Positions 19,964 through 31,717 of a stretch of 64,000 nucleotides of DNA are shown in pieces; within the stretch, counting starts at the first letter, position 1, and each line of letters begins with the position of its first letter. Source of the DNA: an uncultured Candidatus Pelagibacter sp. (GTDB taxonomy: Bacteria > Pseudomonadota > Alphaproteobacteria > Pelagibacterales > Pelagibacteraceae); NCBI GenBank assembly GCA_905616465.1, contig CAJQSX010000023.1:88027-152026 (forward strand). The letters are read 5' to 3'. The translations under genes were made by a program, and so were the position numbers. The notes under the pieces were generated by a model. The model made no database searches and was not told where the DNA came from. It saw nothing but the letters and a program-made list of their open reading frames with translations.

Positions 19964-21364
19964 ATGAGAAAAGATATTTTTTTAACAAACAATCTTACCA
20001 ATAAAAAAGAAAAATTTTTTCCAATAAATGAAAAAAAAGTTGGCATGTATGTGTGTGGTCCAACGGTATATGATGATCCACACATCGGTAATGCAAGACC
20101 TTTAGTTATTTTTGATATTTTATTTAAAGTCTTAAAATGTGAATATGGTGAAAGTGCCGTTAATTATATAAGGAACATTACTGATGTAGATGACAAGATA
20201 ATAAAATCAGCAAACGATAATAATATTTCTATTGAAGATTTAACAAACAAAGTCATTAAAGATTTCCAAATTGATTGTGACTATTTAAATCTAGAGTCGC
20301 CAAGCAAAGAACCAAAAGCTACTGATCATATTAATGAAATGATTAATATGATTTCTGAACTTACTAAAAAAAAATTTGCATATGAAAAAAATAATCACGT
20401 CTATTTTGAAGTAAAAAAATTTAAAGATTATGGAAAATTGTCGAACAAAAATTTAGATGAATTAATAGCAGGTTCAAGAGTAGAAATTTCAGAAGAAAAA
20501 AAAAATCCTGAAGATTTTGTTTTATGGAAACCTTCAACGAATGATGAACCATATTGGGACTCACCATGGGGAAAAGGTAGGCCAGGCTGGCACTTAGAAT
20601 GCTCTGCGATGTCGAAAAAATATTTAGGAAATCAATTTGATATTCATGGTGGAGGTATAGACTTAATTTTTCCTCATCATGAAAACGAAATAGCTCAGTC
20701 AAGATGTGCCAATGATACAAAATCATTTGCTAATTATTGGGTCCATAATGGATTTATTACTACGTCCAATGAAAAAATGGCAAAGTCACAAGGAAACATC
20801 CTGTCTATTAAAGATGTAAAGAGTTTAGGTGCAGGTCAAGTTTTGAGATTAGCTTTAATGAGTGCGCATTATAAACAACCATTAGATTGGAATCAAAAAC
20901 TTTTTCAAGATTGTCAAAACACAATTCAAAAATGGTATAATGGAATTGATAAAGAAATTTATCTATTTGCAAATCCAGTTGGTAAAAAACTTTTAAATAA
21001 AAAAGTTATAATCCCAGATAAAATTCTAGAACCTCTTTATGATGATTTAAATACTCCAGGTTATATTGCTAATCTTCATAAGTTATTTGATAAAATGTTA
21101 ATTGGGGACGAAAATGATAAAGAAATTTTTATTTCAGCATGTAATTTTATTGGTTTACTAATCGAGTCAAAAGAAGATTGGGAATATTATAGGTTTAAAT
21201 GTGCTAAAATTGAATCTACAGAAATTAATAATAAAGTTAAATTGATGGATAAAGCTAGAGAAAATAAAGACTATGCAGTGTCAGATAGAATTAGAGAAGA
21301 GTTGCAAGATATTGGTATAGTATTAGAAAATAAGGATGGTAAAACGATTTGGAAATTAAAATGA
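19964..21364 (+). CDS. cysS: Cysteinyl-tRNA synthetase
   Basis: MYVCGPTVYDDPHIGNAR (HIGH), KMAKSQGN (KMSKS-like), RPGWHLECSAMS. Confidence 0.97.
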   Translation: MRKDIFLTNNLTNKKEKFFPINEKKVGMYVCGPTVYDDPHIGNARPLVIFDILFKVLKCEYGESAVNYIRNITDVDDKIIKSANDNNISIEDLTNKVIKDFQIDCDYLNLESPSKEPKATDHINEMINMISELTKKKFAYEKNNHVYFEVKKFKDYGKLSNKNLDELIAGSRVEISEEKKNPEDFVLWKPSTNDEPYWDSPWGKGRPGWHLECSAMSKKYLGNQFDIHGGGIDLIFPHHENEIAQSRCANDTKSFANYWVHNGFITTSNEKMAKSQGNILSIKDVKSLGAGQVLRLALMSAHYKQPLDWNQKLFQDCQNTIQKWYNGIDKEIYLFANPVGKKLLNKKVIIPDKILEPLYDDLNTPGYIANLHKLFDKMLIGDENDKEIFISACNFIGLLIESKEDWEYYRFKCAKIESTEINNKVKLMDKARENKDYAVSDRIREELQDIGIVLENKDGKTIWKLK

Positions 21365-22962
21365 GTAAAGAACGGTTATACATCTTTGACACAACGCTAA
21401 GAGATGGTGCTCAGACCCAAGGAGTTGATTTTTCTATAGAGGATAAAGAGAAGATTGCTTCTGCATTAGATGATCTAGGGGTTGATTACATTGAAGGGGG
21501 ATGGCCTGGGGCCAATCCTACAGATACAGAATTTTTTCAAAAAAAACATAATTTTAAAAATGCTAAACTTACTTGTTTTGGGATGACCAAAAAAACAGGT
21601 CACAGTGCAGATAATGATATTGGTTTATCAGCTTTATTAAACTCAAACACACCAGCCGTTTGTTTGGTGGGTAAATCTTGGGATTTTCATGTAGATGTTG
21701 CTCTGGGTATCTCAAATAAAGAAAATTTAAAAAATATTAGTGAAAGTGCCAAACTTTTTATCAACGCGAAAAAAGAATTTATGTTTGATGCAGAACACTT
21801 TTTTGATGGATATAAAGCAAATTCAAAATATGCGATTGAATGTATTAAAGCTGCTTATGATCAAGGAGCAAGGTGGATAGTTTTATGTGACACAAATGGA
21901 GGAACACTCCCACACGAAGTTTCTAAAATAGTTTCAAATGTTTTAAAAATTATTCCTGGAAAAAATTTAGGTATTCATGCCCACAATGACACAGGAAATG
22001 CGGTTGCAAATTCTCTTGTGGCAGTTTTGTCTGGTGTACGCCAAGTACAAGGTACAATTAACGGCTTAGGGGAAAGATGTGGAAATGCAAATTTAATGTC
22101 ACTGATTCCAACTCTTTTTTTAAAAAATGATTTTTCATCTAAGTTTGAAACTGGGATTAAAACTAAAAACATAAAAAAATTAACAGAGTGTTCTAGACTT
22201 TTAGATGAAGTTTTAAATCAAAAACCAAATATGCATTTGCCATACGTTGGTGCTGCAGCCTTTTCTCATAAAGGTGGACTTCATGTTTCGGCAGTTCAAA
22301 AAGATCCAAAAACTTACGAACACATAAACCCAGAAGAAGTTGGAAATAATAGAAATATAGTCATTTCAGATCAGTCAGGTAAATCAAATATCATTTCAAG
22401 ATTAAAAACTATAGATATAGACATTGATGAAAATGATCCTAAGATTAAAAAACTTTTAAATGAAGTTAAAGATAGGGAGTTTATCGGATATAGCTATGAT
22501 GGAGCTGACGCTTCATTTGAACTTTTAGCAAGAAGAATAATAGGACAAATCCCAAGATATATTTTAATAACTGAATATGACGTTTCAGTTAAAAAAGATT
22601 CTTCAGGTAAAATAATTTCATCAGCAAAAGCTCAATTAGAAGTTGATGGAGAAAAAATTATATGTGAAGGAAAGGGGAATGGACCAGTCAATGCTCTTGA
22701 CAATGCTATAAGGCAAAATGTTGATAGGTTGGCTAAATACTCTAAATATTTAAAGGATTTAAAATTAGTTGATTATAAAGTAAGAATTTTAAATACAGGA
22801 ACTGAAGCAGTTACTAGAGTTTCAATTGAGAGCACAGACTCTAAAGGTAAAAACTGGTTTACTATAGGCGTATCAACAAATATTATTGATGCCTCATTTA
22901 AAGCTCTGGTAGATAGTTTGGATTATAAACTGTTTAAAGATAAAGCTCCCGCAAGCATCTAA
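21361..22962 (+). CDS. cimA: (R)-citramalate synthase
   Basis: LYIFDTTLRDGAQTQGVDFS, HAHNDTGNAVANSLVAV, LeuA-type C-terminal regulatory domain; ATG at 21361 overlaps cysS stop. Confidence 0.93.
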   Translation: MSKERLYIFDTTLRDGAQTQGVDFSIEDKEKIASALDDLGVDYIEGGWPGANPTDTEFFQKKHNFKNAKLTCFGMTKKTGHSADNDIGLSALLNSNTPAVCLVGKSWDFHVDVALGISNKENLKNISESAKLFINAKKEFMFDAEHFFDGYKANSKYAIECIKAAYDQGARWIVLCDTNGGTLPHEVSKIVSNVLKIIPGKNLGIHAHNDTGNAVANSLVAVLSGVRQVQGTINGLGERCGNANLMSLIPTLFLKNDFSSKFETGIKTKNIKKLTECSRLLDEVLNQKPNMHLPYVGAAAFSHKGGLHVSAVQKDPKTYEHINPEEVGNNRNIVISDQSGKSNIISRLKTIDIDIDENDPKIKKLLNEVKDREFIGYSYDGADASFELLARRIIGQIPRYILITEYDVSVKKDSSGKIISSAKAQLEVDGEKIICEGKGNGPVNALDNAIRQNVDRLAKYSKYLKDLKLVDYKVRILNTGTEAVTRVSIESTDSKGKNWFTIGVSTNIIDASFKALVDSLDYKLFKDKAPASI

Positions 22963-22964
22963 AG

Positions 22965-23828
22965 ATGAAAATTAAAAAATTTTCAAAAAAACCTTTAGAT
23001 TTAGAAAGCAGAATAGGGGCTAAGCCAATTGTTTGCTATCCAAACAGCAATATTGAAGATGATAGTCTAATTATTCTACATAAAGCTAGAGAAAATTTAA
23101 TCAAGAAAGAAGAGATCACTATTGCTCCTAGAGATGCAAAGATATTTGAAGTTAAAACTGGAGATTTTTTTAGAATAGAAAGTATAGAGGGTCCACAAGT
23201 TGGAGATTTAAATCTTTTTCAAAGTAATAACTTAGATGAAAAATTTTACTCAGGTAAGACAAGAGCACTTTATGGAACACATTTGTCTGTAGGAGATAAA
23301 ATGTATAGTAGTTTTCCTTATCTTAGATCGTTAGCAACAATTACTTGGGATACACTGGACTGGTATGATTACGATGAAGATGGTGGATCTGTTCACGATG
23401 TTATCGGTACAAGATGTGATCCTTATACCTCAAAGTTGTTAACAGGAAAAGATTACCACTATTGTTGCCATTCAAATTTAACAAGAGCATTAGTTAAAGA
23501 AAAAAATTTGGATATTAAGGAAGCAGAAAAAATAATTCATGATGTTCTTAATGTTTTTATGTGCACAGGTTTTACAAATGATACAAAACAATACTTTATG
23601 AAGTCTAGTCCCGTACGACCAGGGGATTATTTAGAATTTTTTGCTGAAACAGATTTACTCGGCATATTGTCAGCTTGTCCTGGTGGCGATTGTGGTTCTG
23701 GGCATTCTTCTGATGAGGCAAAGTGTTATCCACTCAAAGTTTCAACATGGTCTGTTAATGAAAAATATTTAAAAGATATAAAACCATCAATTATTTCTAG
23801 TTATAATAAAAAACATGGATTAGATTAA
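22965..23828 (+). CDS. DUF1989 / urea carboxylase-associated family protein
   Basis: GPQVGDLNLF, TRALYGTHLSVGDKMYS, DVIGTRCDPYTS, CPGGDCGSGHS patterns typical of DUF1989. Confidence 0.8.
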   Translation: MKIKKFSKKPLDLESRIGAKPIVCYPNSNIEDDSLIILHKARENLIKKEEITIAPRDAKIFEVKTGDFFRIESIEGPQVGDLNLFQSNNLDEKFYSGKTRALYGTHLSVGDKMYSSFPYLRSLATITWDTLDWYDYDEDGGSVHDVIGTRCDPYTSKLLTGKDYHYCCHSNLTRALVKEKNLDIKEAEKIIHDVLNVFMCTGFTNDTKQYFMKSSPVRPGDYLEFFAETDLLGILSACPGGDCGSGHSSDEAKCYPLKVSTWSVNEKYLKDIKPSIISSYNKKHGLD

Positions 23829-23834
23829 TTGACA

Positions 23835-24548
23835 ATGTCTTCTAATAATATCTCATTTATTTTACACAAACCACAATTATCAGAAAACATAGGTGCCTGC
23901 GCAAGAGGAATGAAAAATTTTAATTTTCAAAGGTTAATAGTTATTGATCCAAAACCTATTTATCCAAATGATAAAATTTTAGCGACATCAGTTAGTGCCA
24001 GAAACATTATTAATAAAAGCAAGGTATTTGATAGTTTGGAGCCAGCTTTAAAGAATATAGATTATGTAATTGCAACATCGGCAAGATTTAGAAATAAAAA
24101 TGTTAAACATATTCAATTAGAAGATCTAAAAAAAATAGATTTTAGTAAAAAGGTAGCTTTTCTTTTTGGTCCCGAAGCATCAGGGCTATCCAATAATGAG
24201 ATAAGTTATGCTAATTATACATTGCAAATACCAACCAATCCCGAATTTAAATCACTTAATCTATCTCATAGTCTGATTATTATTGCCCAGTATGTATCTA
24301 GCATAATGCAATCTAAGTCTTCTATTTTTAAGAAATCAAAAAAAGTAAAAAAAGCTTCTAAAAAAGAGATACTTTTAATGACAAATCTTTGTATTCAAAA
24401 TTTGGATGGAATAAACTTCTTTAAACCAAAAGAAAAAAAGCCAATTATGCTAGAAAATCTAAGAAATATTTTCTATAGGATGGAATTATCATCTAAAGAA
24501 ACACGCATTTTATCAAGTGTATTTGCTAGTTTAGGTAAAAAACGTTGA
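23835..24548 (+). CDS. tRNA/rRNA 2'-O-methyltransferase, SpoU/TrmJ-like
   Basis: FILHKPQLSENIGACARGMKNFNF, LFGPEASGLSNNEI, SLNLSHS SPOUT motifs. Confidence 0.9.
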   Translation: MSSNNISFILHKPQLSENIGACARGMKNFNFQRLIVIDPKPIYPNDKILATSVSARNIINKSKVFDSLEPALKNIDYVIATSARFRNKNVKHIQLEDLKKIDFSKKVAFLFGPEASGLSNNEISYANYTLQIPTNPEFKSLNLSHSLIIIAQYVSSIMQSKSSIFKKSKKVKKASKKEILLMTNLCIQNLDGINFFKPKEKKPIMLENLRNIFYRMELSSKETRILSSVFASLGKKR

Positions 24549-24577
24549 TTGACAAACTGATAAGTGAGTTTATAAAT
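24549..24577 (+). promoter_or_regulatory. Candidate sigma-70-type promoter for rpsD
   Basis: TTGACA (24549-24554), 16-17 nt spacer, TATAAAT; 12 nt before rpsD ATG. Confidence 0.6.
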
Positions 24578-24588
24578 CCCATATTCGA

Positions 24589-25206
24589 ATGACAAAAAGA
24601 TTAAACTCCAAACACAAAGTAGATAGAAGATTAAAGGTTAACCTTTGGGGTAGACCGAAAAGTCCTTTTAACAAAAGAGATTATGGACCTGGACAACATG
24701 GCCAAGGTAGAAAAGGAAAACCTTCTGATTATGGAATTCAGTTACAAGCAAAACAAAAATTAAAAGCCTATTATGGTAATATTAACGAGAGACAATTCAG
24801 AAATCTGTATAAAAAAGCGGTAATGCTTAAAGGTGATACGAGTGAAAACTTAATAGGTCTTCTAGAAAGAAGACTTGATGCAATTATTTATAGAGCAAAG
24901 TTTGCAACAACAGTATTTTCTGCAAGACAATTAATTAACCACGGGCATGTTAAAGTGAATGGTAAAAAAGTTAATATTAGTAGCTATGCAGTTAAAGAAG
25001 AAGATTCAATCGAGATTAGAGATAAATCAAAACAATTGGCAATTATAGACATTGCTTTAGCAAGTAAAGAAAGAGAAACTCCAGAATATATTCAAATGGA
25101 TGAAAAAAATAAGAAACTAAAATTTGTCAGAGTTCCAAAATTTGAAGAAGTACCATATCCAATTGTAATGGAGCCAAATTTAGTTATCGAATACTATTCA
25201 AGATAA
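24589..25206 (+). CDS. rpsD: 30S ribosomal protein S4
   Basis: [16 protein letters not shown]4 RNA-binding domain [36 protein letters not shown]. Confidence 0.98.
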   Translation: MTKRLNSKHKVDRRLKVNLWGRPKSPFNKRDYGPGQHGQGRKGKPSDYGIQLQAKQKLKAYYGNINERQFRNLYKKAVMLKGDTSENLIGLLERRLDAIIYRAKFATTVFSARQLINHGHVKVNGKKVNISSYAVKEEDSIEIRDKSKQLAIIDIALASKERETPEYIQMDEKNKKLKFVRVPKFEEVPYPIVMEPNLVIEYYSR

Positions 25207-25212
25207 AATTCA

Positions 25213-25959
25213 GTGAATTTTTTTAGTCTGTTTAAACGTAAGTTAATTTTTTATTTTAAAAATAAAGAAAATATAGACAATCATTACTTTAAAAAGTCGG
25301 TATCTCTTGAACATTTGTTTTCATATTATGGAACTGACAAAGCTGAAAAACACAGAAAAGTTATAGGCTGGAGCAATGGTGAAGGCCATGGTTTTTCTAA
25401 ATATTACATTAGACATATAAAAAAATTTAAAGATAAAAAAATTAATTTTTTGGAAATTGGCTGTGGTCAAGGTATATCAGCAGCAGCTTTTACCAAATAC
25501 TTAAAAAAATCTACCGCATACTGTTTAGATGTGAATTTAACTAATGTTAGCATTAAATCAAAAAGAATAAATTATTTTGGTCTTAACTCATCTAATATAA
25601 AACAAATGATTAATTTTTTAAAAAAGAGTGATCAAAAAAGAAACTCTTTCAATTTTATCATTGATGATGGTTCACATAATTTAAGTGATCAACTTTTTTC
25701 TTTAAATTTTTTTTTCAAACATCTCAAGAAAAATTCAATTTATATAATTGAAGATTATAAATTTCCTAATTATTTTAAAAGAAATTATGACGTTAAAGAA
25801 TTAAAGATTTCTGAAATGATTACTAAAATTAGAAAAAAAAAATATTTTAAATCAAAAATTATCGAAAAAGAAACTATAGATGAATTATTTTCTTCAAAAA
25901 TATATCAATATAAAGGAAACGGAGATTATTCTGATATTGTTTTTTTTGAAAAAGGTTAA
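25213..25959 (+). CDS. Putative SAM-dependent methyltransferase (GTG start)
   Basis: INFLEIGCGQGISAAAFTKYL motif I; FNFIIDDGSHNLSDQ; YYGTDK N-terminal region. Confidence 0.7.
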   Translation: MNFFSLFKRKLIFYFKNKENIDNHYFKKSVSLEHLFSYYGTDKAEKHRKVIGWSNGEGHGFSKYYIRHIKKFKDKKINFLEIGCGQGISAAAFTKYLKKSTAYCLDVNLTNVSIKSKRINYFGLNSSNIKQMINFLKKSDQKRNSFNFIIDDGSHNLSDQLFSLNFFFKHLKKNSIYIIEDYKFPNYFKRNYDVKELKISEMITKIRKKKYFKSKIIEKETIDELFSSKIYQYKGNGDYSDIVFFEKG

Positions 25960-26292
25960 TTATTTTTTAAAATTGATCTTTTTGTCTTCAAGAATTTTTT
26001 TAAGTTCACCGTTTTCGTACATTTCTTTTACGATATCACAGCCACCAACAAATTCTTTTTTAATATAAAGTTGTGGAATAGTAGGCCAGTCACTAAAAGT
26101 TTTAACTCCATCTCTAACGTTTTGATCTTCTAAAACATTTACACTTCCAAAATTTACTTCAAGAAGTTTCAGCATATTAATTACTGCCATTGAAAATCCA
26201 CACTGAGGAGCGTCAGGTGTACCTTTCATAAATAGGCATACTTCGTTAGTATCGATATGATTCTGAATTAAATTCTTTGTATTATCGTCCAT
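25960..26292 (-). CDS. grxD: Monothiol glutaredoxin, Grx4 family
   Basis: FMKGTPDAPQCGFSMAV (CGFS), WPTIPQLYIKKEFVGGCDI. Confidence 0.96.
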   Translation of the reverse strand: MDDNTKNLIQNHIDTNEVCLFMKGTPDAPQCGFSMAVINMLKLLEVNFGSVNVLEDQNVRDGVKTFSDWPTIPQLYIKKEFVGGCDIVKEMYENGELKKILEDKKINFKK

Positions 26293-26522
26293 TATTGCTC
26301 CTTTGTTTTAATTGCTAGGGCATGTAATTCATTTCCCATTTTGCCTCTAAGGGAATTATATACCATTTTGTGTTGTTCAATTTTGCTCTTACCTAAAAAT
26401 TGAGCTGAAGTTACAGTTGCTGAGTAGTGATTGCCATCACCAGCTAAATCTTGAATTTCTATAGTCGCATCTGTTAAAGTCTCTTTTATTAAACTCTCAA
26501 TTTCTTTTAAATCCATTGCCAT
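26292..26522 (-). CDS. BolA family protein
   Basis: GDGNHYSATVTSAQFLGKSKIEQHKMVY BolA fold; adjacent to CGFS glutaredoxin. Confidence 0.93.
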   Translation of the reverse strand: MAMDLKEIESLIKETLTDATIEIQDLAGDGNHYSATVTSAQFLGKSKIEQHKMVYNSLRGKMGNELHALAIKTKEQ

Positions 26523-28714
26523 TATTTACTCATATAATTAGTTAACCAACTTGTATTACAAGTTTTTAATTCGTCAATTGTAACTTTTGTCTTTTCGTTA
26601 ATATATAGTTGATTTTCACTGATTGTTCCAAGTTCATCAAAATGGACTGCATTTTTATTAAGTATATCAGTTACTTTTAGTAAATCTTTTTTAGTAATTT
26701 CAATTATGTATCGTCCTTGATCTTCAGCAAAATAGTACTCTATTTCGTTAATCAAATACTTTGGCTTTTTTAAATTGATGCCCTTATTTCCTTTGATGCA
26801 CATTTTGCTAACTGCAGTAATTATTCCACCTATAGAAATATCGTGAGCACTTTTGATATAATTTTCTTCGATCAACCCTAGTAAAGTTTCACCATTATTT
26901 TTCTCATTAAAAAGATTTATTTCTGGTGGTGGACCATTTTTTTCATCTAAAATATTTCTTGCAAACAAACTTTGATCAATGTGACCCTCAGTTTTACCAA
27001 TAACTAAAACAATATTATCAATTTCTTTAAAGTCCATTGTTATCATTTTTTTATAATCTTTAATTAAACCAACCCCACCAATAGCAGGTGTGGGCTTAAT
27101 ACCTTCCTCTTTTGTTTGATTATAGAAAGATACATTTCCAGAGACAATTGGGAATTTTAGATATTCACTAGCTTCACCAATGCCCTGAACACACTCTACA
27201 AATTCACCCATATTATCTTCATTTTCAGGACTACCAAAATTTAAACAATTTGTAATTGCTACAGGTTTTGCGCCAACTGAAATTAAATTTCTAAAACTTT
27301 CGCAAACAACTTGTTTTCCACCAGTTAAGGGATGAGCCCAACAGTAAATTGCTGAAGAGTCAATCGAGGCTGCTATTGCTTTATTTGTTCCATGAACTCT
27401 TACAACACCAGAGTCACCACCAGGTTTTTGAATGGTATCACCCATAACAGTATGATCAAATTGTTGCCAAATCCATTCCTTACTACAAACATTTGGATTA
27501 GATAAAATTTTTTTTAGTACGTCAATAATTTTTAAATTATTAAGGTCTTCTTTTTTAATTTTATTTTTTTTAGGTAGTTTTGCTTTTTTCCATTTACGAT
27601 CATACATGGGTGAATTTTCAACTAATATATTTACTGGAATATCAGCAACCTTTTCATTATCAAAATAAAGTTCGATTTTTTTAGACTTAGTAGTTTTACC
27701 AATTATAGCAAAATCCAAGTTCCATTTATCAAATATCTTTTTAGCTTGTTCCTCTTTGCCATTTTCTAGAATGATTAACATTCTTTCTTGGCTTTCAGAA
27801 AGCATTATCTCATAAGGTGTCATCCTTGTTTCTCTGCACGGAACTTTATTTAAATTAATTTCAATTCCAAGGTTTCCTTTTGAAGCCATTTCAATACTAG
27901 AAGATGTTAATCCAGCAGCACCCATATCTTGAATAGCTATAATTGAATCGCCAGCCATTAATTCTAAACAAGCTTCAAGTAATAGTTTTTCTGCAAAGGG
28001 ATCACCAACTTGAACAGTAGGTTTTTTTTCCTCAATTTTTTCATCAAAACTAGCTGACGCCATACTTGCACCATGAATCCCATCACGACCTGTTTTTGAA
28101 CCAACGTAAATCACAGGTTTATTTAAGCCTGTAGCTTTGGAATAAAAAATTTTATTTTTTTTAACATGACCAAGAGTCATGGCATTAACCAAAATATTTC
28201 CGTTATACGAGCTATCAAAATTTGTTTGACCCGCAATAGTTGGAACCCCCATGCAATTCCCATACCCACCAATACCGTGGACCACACCTCTTAATAAATT
28301 TTTTGTTTTTTTATGCTGTGGTGAGCCAAAATGAATTGAATTTAAATTTGCAATCGGTCTTGCACCCATTGTAAAAATATCTCTCATTATTCCACCAACT
28401 CCCGTAGCAGCACCCTGATATGGTTCAATAAAAGAGGGGTGATTATGACTTTCGATTTTAAATACAATTGCATCATCATCACCAATATCAACAATGCCTG
28501 CATTTTCTCCAGGTCCTTGGATAACTTGCTTTCCTTTGGTAGGTAGTTTTTTTAAATGAAGTCTTGAAGATTTATATGAACAGTGTTCATTCCACATTGC
28601 TGAGAAAATTCCTAATTCAGTTATATTTGGTATCCTTTTTAATAATTCACAAATCTTCGCATATTCATCTTTTTTAAGACCATGATCTACAGCAATCTGT
28701 TCGTTTACAATCAT
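26522..28714 (-). CDS. purL: Phosphoribosylformylglycinamidine synthase subunit PurL
   Basis: [50 protein letters not shown]. Confidence 0.97.
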   Translation of the reverse strand: MIVNEQIAVDHGLKKDEYAKICELLKRIPNITELGIFSAMWNEHCSYKSSRLHLKKLPTKGKQVIQGPGENAGIVDIGDDDAIVFKIESHNHPSFIEPYQGAATGVGGIMRDIFTMGARPIANLNSIHFGSPQHKKTKNLLRGVVHGIGGYGNCMGVPTIAGQTNFDSSYNGNILVNAMTLGHVKKNKIFYSKATGLNKPVIYVGSKTGRDGIHGASMASASFDEKIEEKKPTVQVGDPFAEKLLLEACLELMAGDSIIAIQDMGAAGLTSSSIEMASKGNLGIEINLNKVPCRETRMTPYEIMLSESQERMLIILENGKEEQAKKIFDKWNLDFAIIGKTTKSKKIELYFDNEKVADIPVNILVENSPMYDRKWKKAKLPKKNKIKKEDLNNLKIIDVLKKILSNPNVCSKEWIWQQFDHTVMGDTIQKPGGDSGVVRVHGTNKAIAASIDSSAIYCWAHPLTGGKQVVCESFRNLISVGAKPVAITNCLNFGSPENEDNMGEFVECVQGIGEASEYLKFPIVSGNVSFYNQTKEEGIKPTPAIGGVGLIKDYKKMITMDFKEIDNIVLVIGKTEGHIDQSLFARNILDEKNGPPPEINLFNEKNNGETLLGLIEENYIKSAHDISIGGIITAVSKMCIKGNKGINLKKPKYLINEIEYYFAEDQGRYIIEITKKDLLKVTDILNKNAVHFDELGTISENQLYINEKTKVTIDELKTCNTSWLTNYMSK

Positions 28715-29394
28715 TTGATGTTATTAATTAAATTTTTGAAAAAAAGTGAACCATCTTCTCCAGATAAAGAAGGATCAATCATTCTTTCTGGGTGAGGCAT
28801 CATTCCTAAAACATTTTTATTTTTATTAAATACACCTGCTATATTTTTAGTAGAGCCGTTAGGATTAAACTGATCTTCAATTACTCCATCCATGTTACAA
28901 TAGTTAATTGCTATTTGTTGATTATCTTCAATTTCTTTTAATTGATCATTGGTACAAAAATAATTTCCTTCATTATGGGCAATATGAAATTCTAAAACAT
29001 TATTATCAATATTTTTAAAATAAGTATTTTGTTTATCATTAATTTTTACAAATACATTTTTACAAATAAACTCTAAATATTTATTTCTTAATAGAACACC
29101 TGGGACTAAACCTGTTTCAACCAGAATTTGAAATCCATTACAAATACCCATTACCATTCCGCCAGAATTTGCAAAATTAATTACTGATTTCATTATTTTT
29201 GATTTTGAAGCCACACTTCCACATCTCAAATAATCTCCATAAGAAAACCCACCTGGAAGAACAACTATATCGCTTTTTGGTAGCTCAACATCATCATGCC
29301 AAACCATTTTATTTTTAAAACCAAATTTTTTTAAAGCAACATCCATATCTCTATCACAATTAGAACCAGGAAAAGTAACAACAGATGATTTCAT
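28711..29394 (-). CDS. purQ: Phosphoribosylformylglycinamidine synthase subunit PurQ
   Basis: [40 protein letters not shown]. Confidence 0.97.
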   Translation of the reverse strand: MKSSVVTFPGSNCDRDMDVALKKFGFKNKMVWHDDVELPKSDIVVLPGGFSYGDYLRCGSVASKSKIMKSVINFANSGGMVMGICNGFQILVETGLVPGVLLRNKYLEFICKNVFVKINDKQNTYFKNIDNNVLEFHIAHNEGNYFCTNDQLKEIEDNQQIAINYCNMDGVIEDQFNPNGSTKNIAGVFNKNKNVLGMMPHPERMIDPSLSGEDGSLFFKNLINNIK

Positions 29395-29397
29395 TAA

Positions 29398-29640
29398 TTA
29401 TTGCACATCAATAATTTTGTAATTTTCAATAACTAGATTGGTTAAAAGTTTTTTGCACATTTCTTCAACTTTTTCTTTAGCTTTTATTTGATCATTTTCT
29501 TTGGTATCAATTTCAAAATATTTTCCTTGTCTAACTTCATTGATATCCTCAAACCCCATACCATCAAGCGTTTGATGTATAACTTTGCCTTGTGGATCAA
29601 GAACATCTTTCTTTAGTGTAATAATTACTGATATTTTCAT
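29398..29640 (-). CDS. purS: Phosphoribosylformylglycinamidine synthase subunit PurS
   Basis: [36 protein letters not shown]. Confidence 0.96.
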   Translation of the reverse strand: MKISVIITLKKDVLDPQGKVIHQTLDGMGFEDINEVRQGKYFEIDTKENDQIKAKEKVEEMCKKLLTNLVIENYKIIDVQ

Positions 29641-30422
29641 TTACGATTTTTTTTTACAGAGGATAGTTTGGTAACATTTACTGCTGAGACATTTGATTGC
29701 TCATGAAGAATACCAAGTCTTTTTGCTACTTCGGTATAAGCTGGGATAAGCTCACCTAAATCTTTTCTAAATCTGTCTTTATCCAATTTTTTGTCAGTAA
29801 TACTGTCCCACAGTCTGCAAGTATCGGGGCTTATTTCATCTGCTAAAATAACTTCAGATTTTCCGTTAGCTTTGTACCTTCCAAATTCAAGTTTAAAATC
29901 AATAAGCTTAATACCAACGCCTCTAAACATACCAATCATAAAGTCATTAATCCTTAAAATCATTTTTTTTACTTCATCTATTTCTTCTTTTGAAGCCCAA
30001 TCAAAGGCCAAGATATGTTCTTCTGAGATTATTGGATCACCAAGTTCGTCATCTTTAAGACAGTATTCAATCAACGGTTCTTTTAAAACAGTTCCATCTT
30101 CAATACCCAGTCGTTTTATTATTGATCCTGTCGCAACATTTCTTACAACAAATTCAATTGGAATTATCTCAACTAATTTAATAATTTGTTCACGCATGTT
30201 TAGTCTTTTTACTAAATGATTTTTAATCCCAATTTGCGATAAATTTGAGAGAATATGTTCAGAAATTCTGTTGTTTAGAACACCTTTGCCCTCTATGATT
30301 GTTTTTTTCTGATTGTTAAATGCTGTTGCGTCATCTTTAAAATATTGAATGACTAAATCTTTATCTGTTGTCGCGTAAATAATCTTAGCTTTTCCCTCGT
30401 AAAGTTTTTTACCTTTTTTCAT
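29637..30422 (-). CDS. purC: SAICAR synthetase
   Basis: [37 protein letters not shown]. Confidence 0.97.
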   Translation of the reverse strand: MKKGKKLYEGKAKIIYATTDKDLVIQYFKDDATAFNNQKKTIIEGKGVLNNRISEHILSNLSQIGIKNHLVKRLNMREQIIKLVEIIPIEFVVRNVATGSIIKRLGIEDGTVLKEPLIEYCLKDDELGDPIISEEHILAFDWASKEEIDEVKKMILRINDFMIGMFRGVGIKLIDFKLEFGRYKANGKSEVILADEISPDTCRLWDSITDKKLDKDRFRKDLGELIPAYTEVAKRLGILHEQSNVSAVNVTKLSSVKKNRK

Positions 30423-31714
30423 TATTTAAAGACTCGTCTAAAAATTAAATTTACATTTCTAAAATGTTTAGAGTAACTAAAGATTGATTTTAATTTTTTT
30501 GATGAAATTTTGCTCATAATAAACTTGTCGGCTTTAATAACATTAACCAAATCTAAATTTTCAGCAAAACATTTCTTTGCGTAATCTTGAACTATTTTGT
30601 AAGATTTTTCCCTACTTAAGCCAGATTTTGTTAATTCAAGCATAATTTCTTGAGAAAATATTAATCCTTTTGTCATATTTAAGTTTTCTAACATCTTTTT
30701 AGGATAGACTACAATATTCTCCAAAATACTTGCTAATCTAACAAGAGAAAAATCCAAAGTCACATTTGCATCAGGCCCTATATTTCTTTCTACACTTGAA
30801 TGTGAAATATCCCGTTCATGCCATAAGGCTATATTTTCAAGCGCAGGTATTACCGCACTTCTCACCATTCTTGCAAGCCCTGTGAGGTTTTCACTTAAAA
30901 TCGGATTTTTTTTGTGCGGCATTGCCGAAGAACCTTTTTGATTTTTTGAAAAGTATTCTTGCAGTTCATATACTTCTGTTCTTTGTAAATGTCTGATTTC
31001 AGTAGCAACTCTTTCAATTGAACCTGCTATGATTCCCAACACAGAAAAATAAAAAGCATGACGGTCCCTTGGAATAACTTGAGTTGAGATTGGTTCAACT
31101 TTCAAATTAAGTTTTTTAGCAACATATTTTTCAACATTTGGATTGACATTTGCAAAGGTACCAACAGCACCCGAAATTGCACATGTAGAAATCTCATCAA
31201 TGGCATCTACTAACCTTTTTCTATTTCGTTTAAATTCCTCGTAGAAGGAAGCTAGCTTTAAACCAAAAGTAATTGGTTCAGCATGTATTCCATGGCTTCT
31301 ACCCATACATGGAGTGAATTTATATTTCTTTGCTTGTTTTTTTAGGACTTTAAGAATTTGATCTAAATCTTTAAGAATAACTTTTCCTGATTGAACTAAT
31401 TGAATATTGAAACTTGTATCCAATACATCTGATGAGGTCATTCCTTGGTGAAGATATCTAGCTTTGATCCCGGCTTTTTCAGTGATAGAGGTTAAAAAAG
31501 CAATAACATCATGCTTAACCTGACTTTCAATTTGATGAATTCTTCTTACGTTTATTCTAGCTTTATTTTTAACAACTTTGGAAACCCCTTTTGGTATTTC
31601 ACCAAGTTTTTCCATTGCCTGTGCGGCAGCAATTTCTACTTCTAACCAAATTTTATATTTATTTTCTTCTGACCAAATGTCAGTAAGTTCTTTTCGCGAG
31701 TATCTTTTTATCAT
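30422..31714 (-). CDS. purB: Adenylosuccinate lyase
   Basis: [19 protein letters not shown] signature; [16 protein letters not shown]. Confidence 0.97.
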   Translation of the reverse strand: MIKRYSRKELTDIWSEENKYKIWLEVEIAAAQAMEKLGEIPKGVSKVVKNKARINVRRIHQIESQVKHDVIAFLTSITEKAGIKARYLHQGMTSSDVLDTSFNIQLVQSGKVILKDLDQILKVLKKQAKKYKFTPCMGRSHGIHAEPITFGLKLASFYEEFKRNRKRLVDAIDEISTCAISGAVGTFANVNPNVEKYVAKKLNLKVEPISTQVIPRDRHAFYFSVLGIIAGSIERVATEIRHLQRTEVYELQEYFSKNQKGSSAMPHKKNPILSENLTGLARMVRSAVIPALENIALWHERDISHSSVERNIGPDANVTLDFSLVRLASILENIVVYPKKMLENLNMTKGLIFSQEIMLELTKSGLSREKSYKIVQDYAKKCFAENLDLVNVIKADKFIMSKISSKKLKSIFSYSKHFRNVNLIFRRVFK

Positions 31715-31717
31715 TAA

